The notes under the pieces were generated by a model. It was not told the DNA's origin. It ran no database searches and saw only the letters and a program-made list of their open reading frames with translations. A program made the translations under genes and the position numbers. From Aporrectodea caliginosa (taxonomy: Eukaryota > Annelida > Clitellata > Crassiclitellata > Lumbricidae), in NCBI GenBank assembly GCA_020284085.1, contig JACEVL010000469.1, positions 396,001 to 460,000 of the forward strand: a stretch of 64,000 nt of DNA. Direction: 5' to 3'. Positions 10,021 through 20,652 of the stretch are shown here, in pieces. The first letter of the stretch is position 1, and each line of letters opens with the position of its first letter.

Positions 10021-10703
10021 ATACAGTTCTCTTACTTTCTCTGAACATATCACTCAGCTTACACGCTCCTCCTACTTTCAACTCCTGGCGTATCAGGGAC
10101 AAGATGCAAAGGCGAGAGAATTATCCTTAGAAGAGGAACGGGCTAAGCGTCAATTAGAAGAAGACAGAGCTAAGAGACAAGCAGAGGATGAGCGAGCTAA
10201 GCGCCAAATGGAAATAGATGAAGAGAGAGCCAAACGTCAAATGGAAGACGAGCGGGCTAAGCGGGAAGCAGAGGAGGACCGAGCTAAGCGTCAAATGGAA
10301 GAAGAGAGAGCTGAGAGGCAAGCAGAGGATGGCCGAACTAAACGCCAAATGGAGATAGATTTTGAATTGAAGAAAATTGAGGCAGAAATTAAAGTCAGAG
10401 AGATTGAAGCAAGGGCGGCTTCAGATCGTAGGCAAAACGGAGAACATAACGGTATGTTTGTAACTGATAGAGAAGAGGGAAACAGTGGAAATCACGGAAG
10501 AGAAATGAGAGATATTAAGTTTCCCAATTTTACTGAAAATAAAGATTGCCTAGACGCGTATTTGCTGAGATTCGAAAGGACAGTTGAAGCATATGAGATT
10601 CCACAAGAGATTTGGGCCTTGACATTAGCTAGGCATCTCGAAGGGAAAGCTTTGGAAGTATACCAGAGGTTGACTTCTGCACAAGCACAAGATTATAACT
10701 GTC
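10021..10703 (+). pseudogene. Gag, N-terminal part
   Basis: The frame is open from about 10021, with the first ATG at 10208. Residues before and after that ATG form a strongly charged coiled-coil-like repeat (ERAKRQ/ERAKRE repeated about eight times), ending in KKIEAEIKVREIEAR. It is followed by IKFPNFTENKDCLDAYLLRFE and LARHLEGKALEVYQRL, the pattern of a Ty3/gypsy capsid N-terminal domain. The frame runs into the piggyBac element at 10704, where it acquires a foreign tail and a stop. The rest of Gag resumes after 11671. Reading straight through from 10021 suggests the true start lies upstream or has been lost. Confidence 0.8.
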
Positions 10704-10707
10704 TTAA

Positions 10708-11667
10708 CCCTCGTACGCCTATGAGGGGTGTCTAGTAGACCCCGGGCCGGTTTTTTTTAGTATTTCACTCAGTATCCGATTGAGTTTGGTTGTGATATTT
10801 TATGACTTTGTTGCTCGCCCAGTAATGCGCTAAAGTAATAAAAATGCAATTGGTTTCTCATAATGGTTACCATGGAAACGGCATGTAAACAACATAACCC
10901 AGAAATAAGGCTAAAAACACATGCGGTTGCAATGTGCAGCAAATGATTTGGTGTTATTTTTTGATAAAGTATAAGCATTACAGTATTATTTCGTGAAGGA
11001 TATAGCCTACGTAAACAAACTTAGATAATGACTTCTAGACGTAGATTTTCGCTAGCTGAAAATGATGGGTTACAATGTGTCACAAGTGCAACCCATTGTC
11101 CGTGGAATGCGATCAATTGCTGGAAGAGGCTGTTGCTATGTGTGTCCAGCGAAGAGAAAGCGTAAAAGCAAGCAACTTTGCGATGGCTGTGAAAAGCACG
11201 TATGTGGCGAACACTCACGAGTAAAGATGTCTCGTCGCTGTTGCATTTGTGCCACGGAAAATGACCAGTAGGCTGACCAGCACTGTAGGTAATTACGACC
11301 AAAAGGACATCTATATAGCACTTATCACTCTGTCCGAATAATATGCTACTGCTAAGACGCGATATATATGAAACTACATTGTTACATGTTTTGTTTATCT
11401 ACAATGTACCACTGAAAATGATAGGCTACATAACTGATAAATTCACATGTATGTGAATACTTCGCATACCCGAGTATTTGTAATTAGTTTTATTGTTATG
11501 TTACACATATACAAGTGTCTGCAGTGTCTCCTTGTTTTAATTTTAAGTTACAACAATTAAAAAATTGGATAGTCAATGCAAAAAAAAACAGTACAATAGA
11601 CCTAGGGGTCTGCTAGACCCCCCCTCATAGTACTAGAATGACTACAAAAAGTTCAGTCCTCGGAGGG
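10708..11667 (+). mobile_element. piggyBac-type element (960 bp) inserted in Gag
   Basis: TTAA lies at 10704-10707 and 11668-11671. The ends begin CCCTCG and CCCTCC (reverse complement), with a shared sub-terminal segment (TATGAGGGG, then GTCTAGTAGACCCC or GTCTAGCAGACCCC). Removing the element and one TTAA leaves the flanking Gag frame continuous, so the insertion point is secure. The only coding remnant is the cysteine-rich C-terminus of a transposase. Confidence 0.88.
11062..11271 (+). CDS. Orphan piggyBac cysteine-rich domain ORF
   Basis: This 69-residue open frame contains CCYVCPAKRKRKSKQLCDGC, EKHVCGEH and RRCCICA. The pattern matches the C-terminal RING/PHD-like zinc-binding cysteine-rich domain of piggyBac transposases, which binds the terminal repeats. 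The full transposase in this window (41.8-44.2 kb) ends with a comparable C..C...C..C..VCGEH arrangement. The catalytic domain is absent. The frame begins with its own ATG and stays open, so a small DNA-binding protein could in principle be made. No promoter was identified. It may simply be the residual 3' end of an internally deleted element. Confidence 0.7.
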   Translation: MMGYNVSQVQPIVRGMRSIAGRGCCYVCPAKRKRKSKQLCDGCEKHVCGEHSRVKMSRRCCICATENDQ

Positions 11668-11671
11668 TTAA

Positions 11672-12343
11672 GGAACAACTGTTGATGAGATTCAGATTAA
11701 TTGAGGGTGGATATAGACAGAGGTTCAAGGACAGCCGTATCGAGGTTGGAGAGACTTTGTTCCCAGTTCTTTGAGCGTCTAAGGAGGTACATCCAACAGT
11801 GGTTATCCATGGCCGGATTCGAGAAGGATTACGAAGGATTAGAGAATTTAATTTTAAGAGATCAGTTCTTCTTAACGTGTTCCATGGAATTGAAGACATT
11901 CCTCACGGAGAAAGGGAAGTTCAGCCCAAAAGAAATGCTAACACATGCTGAGTCATATATAGAAGCTCATGGATACAAACATGGAGACACGACAATGAAA
12001 CCCACAGTAAGATTTTCTCAGGACAGGAATCAAAATAGAGGTTATGAAGAAGAGACTAAAGATAAAGTTGTTAACACGACAAATAGAAGTAGAACGGAAA
12101 CAGGATTTCATGTGGAGACCAATTTCAATAAGTCTGGAAAAAGAGAATATAGCGGAGAAAGAGGACAATCTGTTGAACCTAAGATTGTTTGCTATTTGTG
12201 TGGAGGCCAAGGTCATAAGGCAAGTCATTGCCCGAATAAGCTCAAAGGTATCGTCAAACACACGACAGCAGCCATACAAGTAGTCCAGAATAGCGCGTAT
12301 AAAGTGAAAAATGATACAAGACAAGAGACCAGAAGTGAGTGAT
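11672..12343 (+). pseudogene. Gag, C-terminal part with CCHC zinc knuckle
   Basis: After the inserted element the capsid continues (RFRLIEGGYRQRFKD). It then shifts frame near 11765-11775, and the downstream frame carries FLTCSMELKTFLTEKGKFSP and SYIEAHGY, typical of the Ty3/gypsy capsid C-terminal domain. A single zinc knuckle, CYLCGGQGHKASHCP, lies at about 12190-12234 and would bind RNA. The frame ends at 12342. The protease frame starts in overlap at 12311, in a different frame, as in gag/pol arrangements that use frameshifting. The capsid is broken by the insertion and by the frameshift. Confidence 0.82.
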
Positions 12344-14014
12344 ATACAAACGACTCCGATAAGGAATGAAATATCGATTAGCAGGGTGGCGAGTGCCATT
12401 GTAGCAATTAATTACAATACATTGAACCTGAACGAAGAAGAACAATCAGGATATAAAGTTAGAGTAAATGGAAAGGAAGTTGAGTGTATTTATGATTCGG
12501 GAGCAAAATGCTGTGTTGTGAAGAGAACACTTATAGACAAGTCAGACTTGACAGGAAAGGAAGCAATGTGTACATTGATAGATGGTAGTACACGTTACTA
12601 TTCAACAGCTAATGTTGATGTAGAAAGTGAATATTATACTGGGAAAGTGGAAGCCTTAGTGATGGATAATCCAGTGAAACCTATGATTATTGGTAAAATC
12701 AATGGAATCAGATACATGCTAAGTAAAGACAAGAAGAGTGATACATTGCCCAGCATTTGCAATGCAACGAAGAATATACAAAGAGACAGAGGTGAGATAT
12801 ACACAGACTTAGTAAAACAGGGGCATAGGTCAACGTGTGTAAATGATGTCACAGAATTCGAAAATGACGTCACCGCTAAGCCGATTGTAAGAAATGACGT
12901 GCATTCAACGACCGTGACTGGAATACGATCATCGAAGAAAAGGAATAAAAAACATAAGGTTATTAAATCAGCTGAGACAATAGAAGTCAAAGAAACTTCT
13001 AGTGATATTGAGATAATGCGAGAGGAAATAAAGAATGCATATAATTGCATATTAAAATTAAAAGAACGCATTGATCAAACGTGTGTAAAGGAACCGAAGG
13101 TGACGAACAAAGTGAATGTCAAAAATAAAAGGAATTGTGACAGAGGAGATGAAGTTCACAAGAAGTCAAGTGTCAATCATGGAAAAATACATGATACAGA
13201 GACAGTTGCCTTTGTATCAGCAATAATACATGATGGAGATTTAGGAATGAATAGAGAGGAAGAAATTCTAGAGTTCTATAATAGTGAGCAAACAAAAGAT
13301 TACAGGAAAGTAGACAAGAATCCTAATCTGTATGAGAAAATAGATTTTAGTGGACACACGCTTAGAGACGACAATGTAAGTCCTAAGGTGGAATTGGTTG
13401 ACAAGATTGTGGACAGACCGAGGCCGCAAACTAAGAAGCAAGTAAGAAGCTTTCTGGAGGCAGTAAATTACAACCGAAAGTTTATTCCACACTGTGCTGA
13501 ACTTATGGCGCCTTTGTCTGATCTCACTAAGAAGCTGTCACCGAATGTAATAGAGTGGAATCCAGAACTGGATAAGGCCTTTAAAGAGTTAAAGGGAGTT
13601 TTAGCTAAGGCACCAATTTTGAAGCTGCCTGATTTGAACAAAGAGTTCGTTATTCAGACAGATGCTTCAGGAGTAGGACTTGGGTGTGTTCTGATGCAGA
13701 ACTATGATGGCATTAACCACCCAGTTGCTTATGCAAGCAGGAAGTTGTTGGAAAGAGAAAGGCGATACTCTGTGGAGGAAAGAGAGTGTCTGGATATTAT
13801 GTGGGGAATCGAGAAATTCGATAGATATTTGTTCGGAAAGCAGTTTGTGATTGAGACGGACCACTGCGGACTGCAGTACATGAGAGAAGGACGAATGAAG
13901 AATGCAAGGGTGATGAGATGGAGTCTTGCCCTGCAGAATTATAGCTTTAAGGTTAATTACATTAAAGGATGTAATAATGTAATATCCGACTATCTAAGTA
14001 GGGGTCTGATATAA
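12311..14014 (+). pseudogene. Pol remnant: aspartic protease and RNase H, polymerase core missing
   Basis: The 567-residue open frame has an aspartic protease signature IYDSGAKCCVV (active Asp near residue 62) with a flap-like region after it. A lysine-rich stretch of about 200 residues follows. The frame then enters the reverse transcriptase only at its thumb/connection (GHTLRDDNVSPK, KKQVRSFLEAVNYNRKFIP). It continues into RNase H with IQTDASGVGLGCVL, AYASRKLLERERRYS, FVIETDHCGLQYM and NVISDYLSRG, then stops. The finger and palm motifs, including the YxDD box, are absent without loss of frame. No integrase follows. The element could not copy itself and would need help in trans. Confidence 0.85.
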
Positions 14015-14180
14015 GAAGTAAGTATCTTAAGAGAAACCTGTAAGAATGTAAATATTATATAGGATACATATATAGCGTTGTTGTTATTGTTTTAAATATT
14101 TAGTTCAGATAGTAATCTAAGTAAGTAACAAGTAGATTGATAAGAAGGTTAGGTAGGTAAAGCCTGTAGACAGTCTTTTT

Positions 14181-15253
14181 AAAAGGGGGCTTGTTGTAGC
14201 GAAATATAACTTATCAAATCTATTATTAGCTTACTTAATTAATTAATTAATTAATCTATAGGGTAGAATAAGATAGTTAATTACGAGTGGCTTTTAGTTA
14301 ATTCATGGGTGGCTTAATGTAATACATAGGCCACGGCTCCAATTAACTGCCAAATGAACCGTTAAACCTGAAACCATGGCAACGTGACGTAATACGAATT
14401 AACTCGAGCGTTACAGCAGACGACGTAACGGATAGTGAAAAAGAAGCGGATTTTGAAGAAGGACTTGAAATTTGTAGTTCAAAGGGATCGGTTGATTTGC
14501 GACGTTCCTGCGATATTGAACGACTTTTCGGTTGATGAATCGTCAGTTTCAAGGTTCTAGATGACTATGCATCTTACGAGGGATGATAGCATCGTTGTGG
14601 CGGACTAATAATCGAAACTAAGAGTAGCCGTTAGAGTGGAATACTTTGGCGTGCGATCTTTTCGATAGTCAGTTTGAGAAGCGTAGAACGGTTGAGTAGT
14701 CATCGTTACTGCGAGTGGTTGATTTGAACTGCGAACGTTCCACGAAGGATTTAGTTTTCGTACATCAACTCTAAAGCAAGCGATACGGTTTTGTCTAATA
14801 CCGGCTTGTCAGTTGTCGTGACGAACCTATTCAACAGCAACTTCAACGTGTGAAGAGGTGTTTGGAGGACGAGCATCACTGCGAATTCATACCTTCGTCG
14901 CGTCGCTTCAGAAAAGGACTCACCTTCGCCGAAATACACACCTTTCGACGAAACCTATTCCTTCACTGAAACCAGTTTCTACGAACCTAAGTACGGTGTC
15001 GTCGAAGCGAGACTGAAGCTTACTGAAGGATCAGATAAGCCATAATACATAATATATCATATAATAAATGACGCCACTCATAGGTAGTTAGGTGATCATT
15101 TGTACTGTGTATTAATTGATTTGTTTCTATTTAATATAAATGCAAGACTTTTCTACAAACATGCCTAGCGTTTTCTACAGCCATTCATTACTTGATGTAA
15201 TGCAATGTTCTACTCTGCCATTACGTACGCAGCAAAACAGCTACTAATTTACA
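14181..15253 (+). repeat. Candidate 3' polypurine tract and LTR
   Basis: AAAAGGGGG is followed at 14192 by TGTTGTAG, a common start of gypsy LTRs. The segment up to about 15253 (...TTTACA) has no coding capacity, contains an AATTA-rich stretch (14230-14260) and has an AATAAA at about 15063. The end is uncertain because no 5' LTR is present for comparison. Confidence 0.45.
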
Positions 15254-16200
15254 TTAGGGCTACAGCTCCTACCCGCTCTAAGTAAGGCCATCAGGTCTTT
15301 TGCCATCTGATCGAGCCAGGCCTAGCGGTTCCTTAACCGGGAGGAAACCAGACCTTGTGAGACCCGGCAGATGACATCGTTCAGTGCACCGTGCCTTGCG
15401 ATCCGGCCAAAACCGAGAGGACATGACAACCCGTGAGTGCCTCTGGCATCAGAGCTTCTCAATTGAGGCGATCGATCGATCGATCTCCTTGGTCGATCGC
15501 CTAGCTAAGGTCTGGCCGATCGGAAAATCGATCGCGCTCGATGAGTTAGACTCTAAGAAGAACATTATTTATTTATCTAATTTACATTATTTGTGAAAGT
15601 TCAGGCTAGGATCGATACAACATTGCATCGACACGAAGAGGAGGCTTATTGACCGTTAATTTAATAAGTGTTGTGTGTACTCTAGCCGTTAACAGAAAAC
15701 CATAATATGCAGCTATAGGCCTACGAATACGATACACAAAATACGCTGTTCATAAAAGCTTCCGAGGCCGAGTGCGTGTCGATCGCCTACTCAATCGGGA
15801 ACGATCGATTTTCAAATCGCCTTCTATTTTCAAATTAGAAGCTCTGTCTGGCATCAACTATCGCTCCGCAGACGGTTGCGCCAAGTCTCAAGCCAACGGC
15901 AATCCTGACCGCGTCATCGCTCAGACAAAGGCCACACGAGGCGATTGGCAGGCAGCGCGTACAGCCAGTCACCCGAGTGCTGTGCCGAGACTGCTTTGTA
16001 CCTCGCCCGCTCCGTTGGGCCCACGAGGCAAGCCTCCACCTCGGCGAACTCCCTCAGAATGAGGGGTAGGCCCCAACCGGCCTGAGATCGCGGCATCGCG
16101 CAGGCGACATCGCTTCTCCCCGTCCTCCTTCGCCATTCCTCCAGGCTTGACAGATAGCGGATGTCTGACGTTGCAGAGAGCTCTCCAAGAATGGACTATT
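15254..16200. other. Unassigned, GC-rich interval before an (ATT)n tract
   Basis: A short (CGAT)n run lies at 15468-15487. The 15750-16200 part is clearly more GC-rich than its surroundings and runs directly into the (ATT)n tract after 'agagctctccaagaatgg'. This would fit the 3' end of an unrecognised retroelement. No domain was recognised. Confidence 0.35.
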
Positions 16201-16205
16201 GAAGC

Positions 16206-16427
<222 letters not shown>

Positions 16428-17600
16428 ATTACTTTTGATAAAAGTCACATTCGTGTGTATTTCAATAATTTTTGCAATTGACTGTACAATATTTATTACG
16501 AACTTTCACTTCAATTTTTTCAACAAATAAATAAGACGCAAGGGAAAATTTTAATCGAAATATACACAACTCCTCATTTCATAGAGAGAATGTCATCTTT
16601 GAATTTATATTCCATAATAATAAGTTTTCGTTTATGACTGCTGAGCTTGGCGAGTTTACCTAGAAATTCCAAATTGACCTAGAAAATCCAAATTGATGCC
16701 TGGATTTGTCAAGTTTTCTCTATTACATTACACCGTTCCTTAACAAACGTAAAGGAGTTGTAGTAACGGAGTTGTAAAATATTCATAATTAGGTCTCCAA
16801 GCTTACCGGACGAGTTAAGATATAAAAGATAGCTAGTTTATAGTGGCCAGGCTGTCAGCTTCCATATTATTTTTGAAAGAAAAAATTATATATATATACG
16901 CAAAATGCAATAATTACAGTCGCGGAGTTGTATATCTTTTTTATACTATGACATTACCGGATGAATTTCCGAAAATTGTCAACAGAAGCAAATATCTATA
17001 TTGATTTCTTTTTGGTAAAATCAATGCAAAAATATTCCCTGCTATCGAAGATGTCAATTTAAAAAATTGAGTTTTCAATTTATTCCATAGATGGCAGAAA
17101 CCCATTCGTAACGGAGTTGTAATCAATATTTGAAGAGAAAGGCTTTTATTTATTTTTAATTATTCAGTTCGTTAATTAGTTAATAAAAACCATATGGAGC
17201 AATGGATACATATATAGGCCCTATGCAAGTCAATGATCTAAAAATTATAAAACATCAGTTCAGCGCTTGAACTGTTACCCTATCGTAACGTTGAATTGAC
17301 GCACCATTAGAAAGGACAATACAATTTCGGGTTAAAATTAGACTTTATAATTTCTTATCATACTAATAATCTAAATAATGTAACAGAAATAATTTTGTAT
17401 AACTAACTTATGCCATACGATGTATTTAAAAATTAAAAATTATAATTTTACACTTCGTGTAAGCCGCCCAAAGGAGAAGACGGATATTTATCTAATTTGC
17501 CTCCGGTTGTGAAATATACACATATTCTTTAAATTGCATTATGCTATGACACGTTACAATAACGAACATTCACGGAGAAGTGGAGTGAAAAGACGTCGTC
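16428..17600. other. AT-rich interval with recurring 'aacggagttgta'
   Basis: The word 'GGAGTTGTA' recurs at about 16753, 16769, 16924 and 17114 within AT-rich non-coding sequence. The spacing is irregular, so no element is called. No gene was recognised. Confidence 0.4.
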
Positions 17601-17604
17601 TTAA

Positions 17605-17928
17605 CACGTTTTGGACCAATGTTCGTTTTACGAACACATTTTTTGACGACATCAAATTGCTTGAGGTCATCACTTTAGTTTTCTTTTCATGTGCTCTTAT
17701 GTCAGCGAAAGGTTTGATTTGTCGGATAAATCGCCAAAAAATTTGTTTTGAAAGTTTTGAACTGTTTTTGTCTTATGCTAAATACCTCAACTTCAGGTAT
17801 GTTCACCGTCTTTTGTTTGAAAATTTGTAATTTTGGTTCGATGTGTGATATCGCACGAGCTAATGGGCATTTCACAAGTGCACATATTTAGCACAAAGTA
17901 CATGTCATTTGCATAATTTTAGTGTAAT
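17605..17928. mobile_element. piggyBac-type left end (second copy of the 2.2 kb family)
   Basis: After TTAA (17601-17604) the sequence CACGTTTTGGACCAATGTTC and the following ~320 bp align with 2223-2560, including the GTTCGT-TTT-ACGAAC palindrome. The right part of the element is absent, and a SINE begins where the similarity ends. Confidence 0.8.
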
Positions 17929-17933
17929 AAATA

Positions 17934-18105
17934 AGGATTCTGAGTGGCCGAGTGGGTTGGTAGCCCGCTCACCACGTCGGCGCCCCGGGTTCGATTCCGG
18001 GTTGGTCGGTTTATCAGAGATTAATTTCTCGGATCTTTACTGCGGGTGGCTCGGTCGCATATTTATACGTGGAGTACAATACAATACAACACATTACAAT
18101 ACAAC
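17934..18105 (+). mobile_element. tRNA-derived SINE
   Basis: An RNA polymerase III A box (TGGCCGAGTGG, 17945-17955) and B box (GGTTCGATTCC, 17988-17998) have tRNA-Ser/Leu-like spacing in a tRNA-like head. They are followed by a unique body of about 70 bp and an A-rich (ACAAT)n tail (about 18076-18104). A true tRNA is unlikely because the acceptor arms do not pair well and a tail follows. Confidence 0.8.
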
Positions 18106-18693
18106 TGGGGCGCGGTGGTTTGGGGTATGTTGTCTGTGCTGTTCATTAGTCTGTTGGCGTTCTTTCGTTTTTTCTTTCGATTTTGCTATGAGTCTCCTGG
18201 TTGTCTCTGTTGCAAACGTTGCTCGACTGGAGGTTGTTCTACGTATGATCGCTATTCCGCGGTTGAGATAACGGTTGTCGCTGTTGTCGCTGTTGTTCAA
18301 CTGGCGGTTGTTCTATGTAATGATCGCTTTCCTGTGGTTGATTGAAAGCGTTTGTCACTGTTGTTGGTCGTATCATGGCTGCTGTTACCTGGCTAGTTCT
18401 TCCTGCTGTTGCCAACGTTGTACTTCCTGTGGGCGTTCTCGCTGTCTCTGTTGTCGCCGTTGTTCCTTCTGTTTCTTCTACTTACTTGGTTGTTCTCCTC
18501 GTTGCCTCTGTTGTTGATTTTTTCTCCCTGGTGGTTCTTCGTTGGCGTCTTGTTCGACCTGGTCGTTGTTGCGTTTGCTGCTCTTGTTGTCCTTCCTGTT
18601 GTTCTTGTTGTCCCGCTTTCTGTTGCTCCTAGTGTTGTTGCCTCTTGCGTTGTTGTTTTCTATGCTGTTGTCGCTATCCTCATTTATCGCGCG
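18106..18693. repeat. Degenerate TTG/GTT-rich low-complexity tract
   Basis: The segment is dominated by gttgtt/ctgttg/cgctgttg words. All its open frames (Leu/Val/Ser/Cys-rich on plus, Asn/Arg/Lys-rich on minus) reflect this composition. The hAT element at 18694 interrupts the tract at its right edge. Confidence 0.6.
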
Positions 18694-19551
18694 CAGGGTT
18701 GCCAACTTTGATTTTGCCATTCCGGGACGCCCGCAGTCACTCGATATCTCATTACCAATATTTACCCTGTCCACGTCACTGTATGTAACGAATATTGGGT
18801 CAGCCTACTGTAGGATCTACAGTCTATTAAAAATAGTCGTTAATAATAATATTATTGCAGCAAAATCATCAGAAAAATAGTGGCCTATAATTTATTTAAA
18901 ATAAGAATCAATATCAAGACGAAAACGTTTATTAAATTCCAGTAGCCTACCAGGCTAATGGGCCAGCACGAGCAAAGTTCATAGGCCTACATAATTATCA
19001 TACATGCATTCAGATATCACTTACTGGGTCAGCGACGGGGAAGCAACACTTCGCTTAAACTTGTAAAATTTCTGTTAAGTTGATGCCATTTTAAGCAGTT
19101 CCAGATCACTGTACACAAAGTCGTAGCACTCAGCACATGTTACTTTAAAATATTTTGTCAGCAGTTCCGCTTTAGCAAGGTTGATGCTCAGGCAATTCAG
19201 ACACCAGGTCGTTCAAAATGCAGAACACTCTCGCAAATGCATTGGAAACGGGAACTGAAGATACGTAGGACACAAAGCTTAGCAACCAAGTTAAGTGGTT
19301 TGTAAAGTTTCAACCGAGTGCTGTCCAATATCCGATGTTGAGCTCGAGCCAACAACGTCAGGTCTGATAGAGCAAAGAACGCAAATTCATCCTACAACTT
19401 GTCGAGTTTAGTGGGCGAAAACAAGAATAACATTTGGTGAAGTGGTTATCTACACCTAATTCCGGGACATTTTTAGATCAATCCGGGACACGGGACGCAC
19501 AAGGCTGATACCGGGACAGTCCCGCCGAATCCGGCACGGTTGGCAGCCCTA
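18694..19551. mobile_element. hAT-type non-autonomous element 1
   Basis: An 8 bp target duplication, ATCGCGCG (18686-18693 and 19552-19559), is perfect. The ends read CAGGGTTGCCAAC and, in reverse complement, TAGGGCTGCCAAC. Both ends also contain 'CCGGGAC' words. At 858 bp it encodes no transposase. Confidence 0.9.
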
Positions 19552-20174
19552 ATCGCGCGCTGTCGGAGATGGAGAGTAGGATGAGGATGAGGATAACGTT
19601 TAGAAGGATGAAGAAGAGGAGGAAGAAGTGGAAGATGGAGAGAAAGACGAGGATTCTTGGCAGGAGGATGAAGGGCTGGAGGATGACGAAGACGAAATGG
19701 ATTCTGGTGGCGTCTCAGTTGAGCTGCCAGGTCTCAGTTTCCGCCGTTTGCTGTACATACAGCGTTCGAAGGAAAAGTATTCCAGTTGTTTTCTATTACC
19801 TATAATAATTTGTTTAGCGACATCTTGTGGCTGTCAAAGACTATTATTACCTTATGCTCGAATTATAAGCTGTCTCTGTTTAACGACGCTGTCTAATGAC
19901 GAGAATGATAAGCGTCGCCCTCCTGCTTTATTACAGCCTGCGGACTGGCATCGCCCGATGTGAATTTTTTTTCCTTTGTTTATCACCATTTTTTATGGAC
20001 GTCAAGAACCGTTAACGTCGTTAACGTCGACCTTACGACTCGGAGAAGTTATTGTCACGTGTCGAACCCAGCTGAAAGAGTTAATGACGCTGTAACTCTG
20101 TGTCCTTCCTCTCAATTGCCTTCCTCTCTTGCGGCCAAGTGCAAGAATAATTAAATGGCCTCCGGTTCACCAGG
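19552..20174. other. Purine-rich stretch and start of duplicated segment A
   Basis: 19560-19700 is GA-rich and would encode an acidic Glu/Asp tract in one frame (19628-19963), but no domain or splice structure supports a gene. From about 20050 the sequence matches 40240 onward, the start of the segmental duplication that contains the two cGLR-like genes. Confidence 0.45.
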
Positions 20175-20652
20175 TTCCGCGACAACTCGTCGAACGACAT
20201 TTCGTCTAACGACACTTCGTCTACGACAATTCGTCTAACGACATTTCGTCTACCAGTGTATCTGTATCCATTACGGCTACTCAACAGAGGCCGCTTTTGT
20301 ATAGTTTCGCTAAAGCGTGCTATATATTCTCAGGAATCCAGCTTCTAATTACTGACAAGATTATTTTCATCAATCCAGCTTCTATTGAATGGAAACCTAT
20401 TTTCACCCATGCATCCAGGTTGATTTCCAGCTTCTATTTACGGGAAAAATTATTTCGATCAATCCAGCTTCTATTTCAACACAGGAATGTTTTCATCAAT
20501 CTCACTTCTATTTCGTAAAACAGTTTTTTTCATCAATCCACCTTCCATTTTAAAGTGACAACATGAAATAACTTAGTAGACGAAATGTCGTTCGACGAAA
20601 TGTCGCTCGACGAAGTGTCGTAGACGAAATGTCGTTCGACGAGTTGTCGTGA
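20175..20652. mobile_element. Fold-back element with subrepeat arms
   Basis: Arms of about 75 bp (20178-20253, and 20574-20650 in inverse orientation) are each made of repeats of 'CGAACGACATTTCGTCTA'. The spacer (20330-20560) is itself a tandem array of a ~40 bp unit containing 'TCAATCCAGCTTCTATTT'. The paralogous segment at about 40355 lacks it, supporting an insertion. Confidence 0.75.

Larger units (their letters stand above)
10021..14014 (+). mobile_element. Defective Ty3/gypsy-like LTR retrotransposon (internal region)
   Basis: Gag, CCHC zinc knuckle, aspartic protease and RNase H follow in order on the plus strand. The element lacks a recognisable 5' LTR, most of the reverse-transcriptase polymerase domain and any integrase. 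Gag is interrupted by a TTAA element (10708-11667). A polypurine tract (AAAAGGGGG, 14181-14189) is followed by TGTTGTAG, a plausible start of a 3' LTR. Confidence 0.85.

Noticed and set aside
17941..18009. Functional tRNA-Ser gene
   Set aside because: A and B boxes are present, but the acceptor stem pairs poorly and a body plus (ACAAT)n tail follows, so a SINE is the better explanation.
18120..18774. Several overlapping 60-120 residue frames in the TTG-rich tract
   Set aside because: Composition alone explains them. They overlap in all frames and one crosses the hAT boundary.
19628..19963. Acidic Glu/Asp-rich protein
   Set aside because: GA-rich sequence, no start context, no domain and no splice signals that would link it to a gene.
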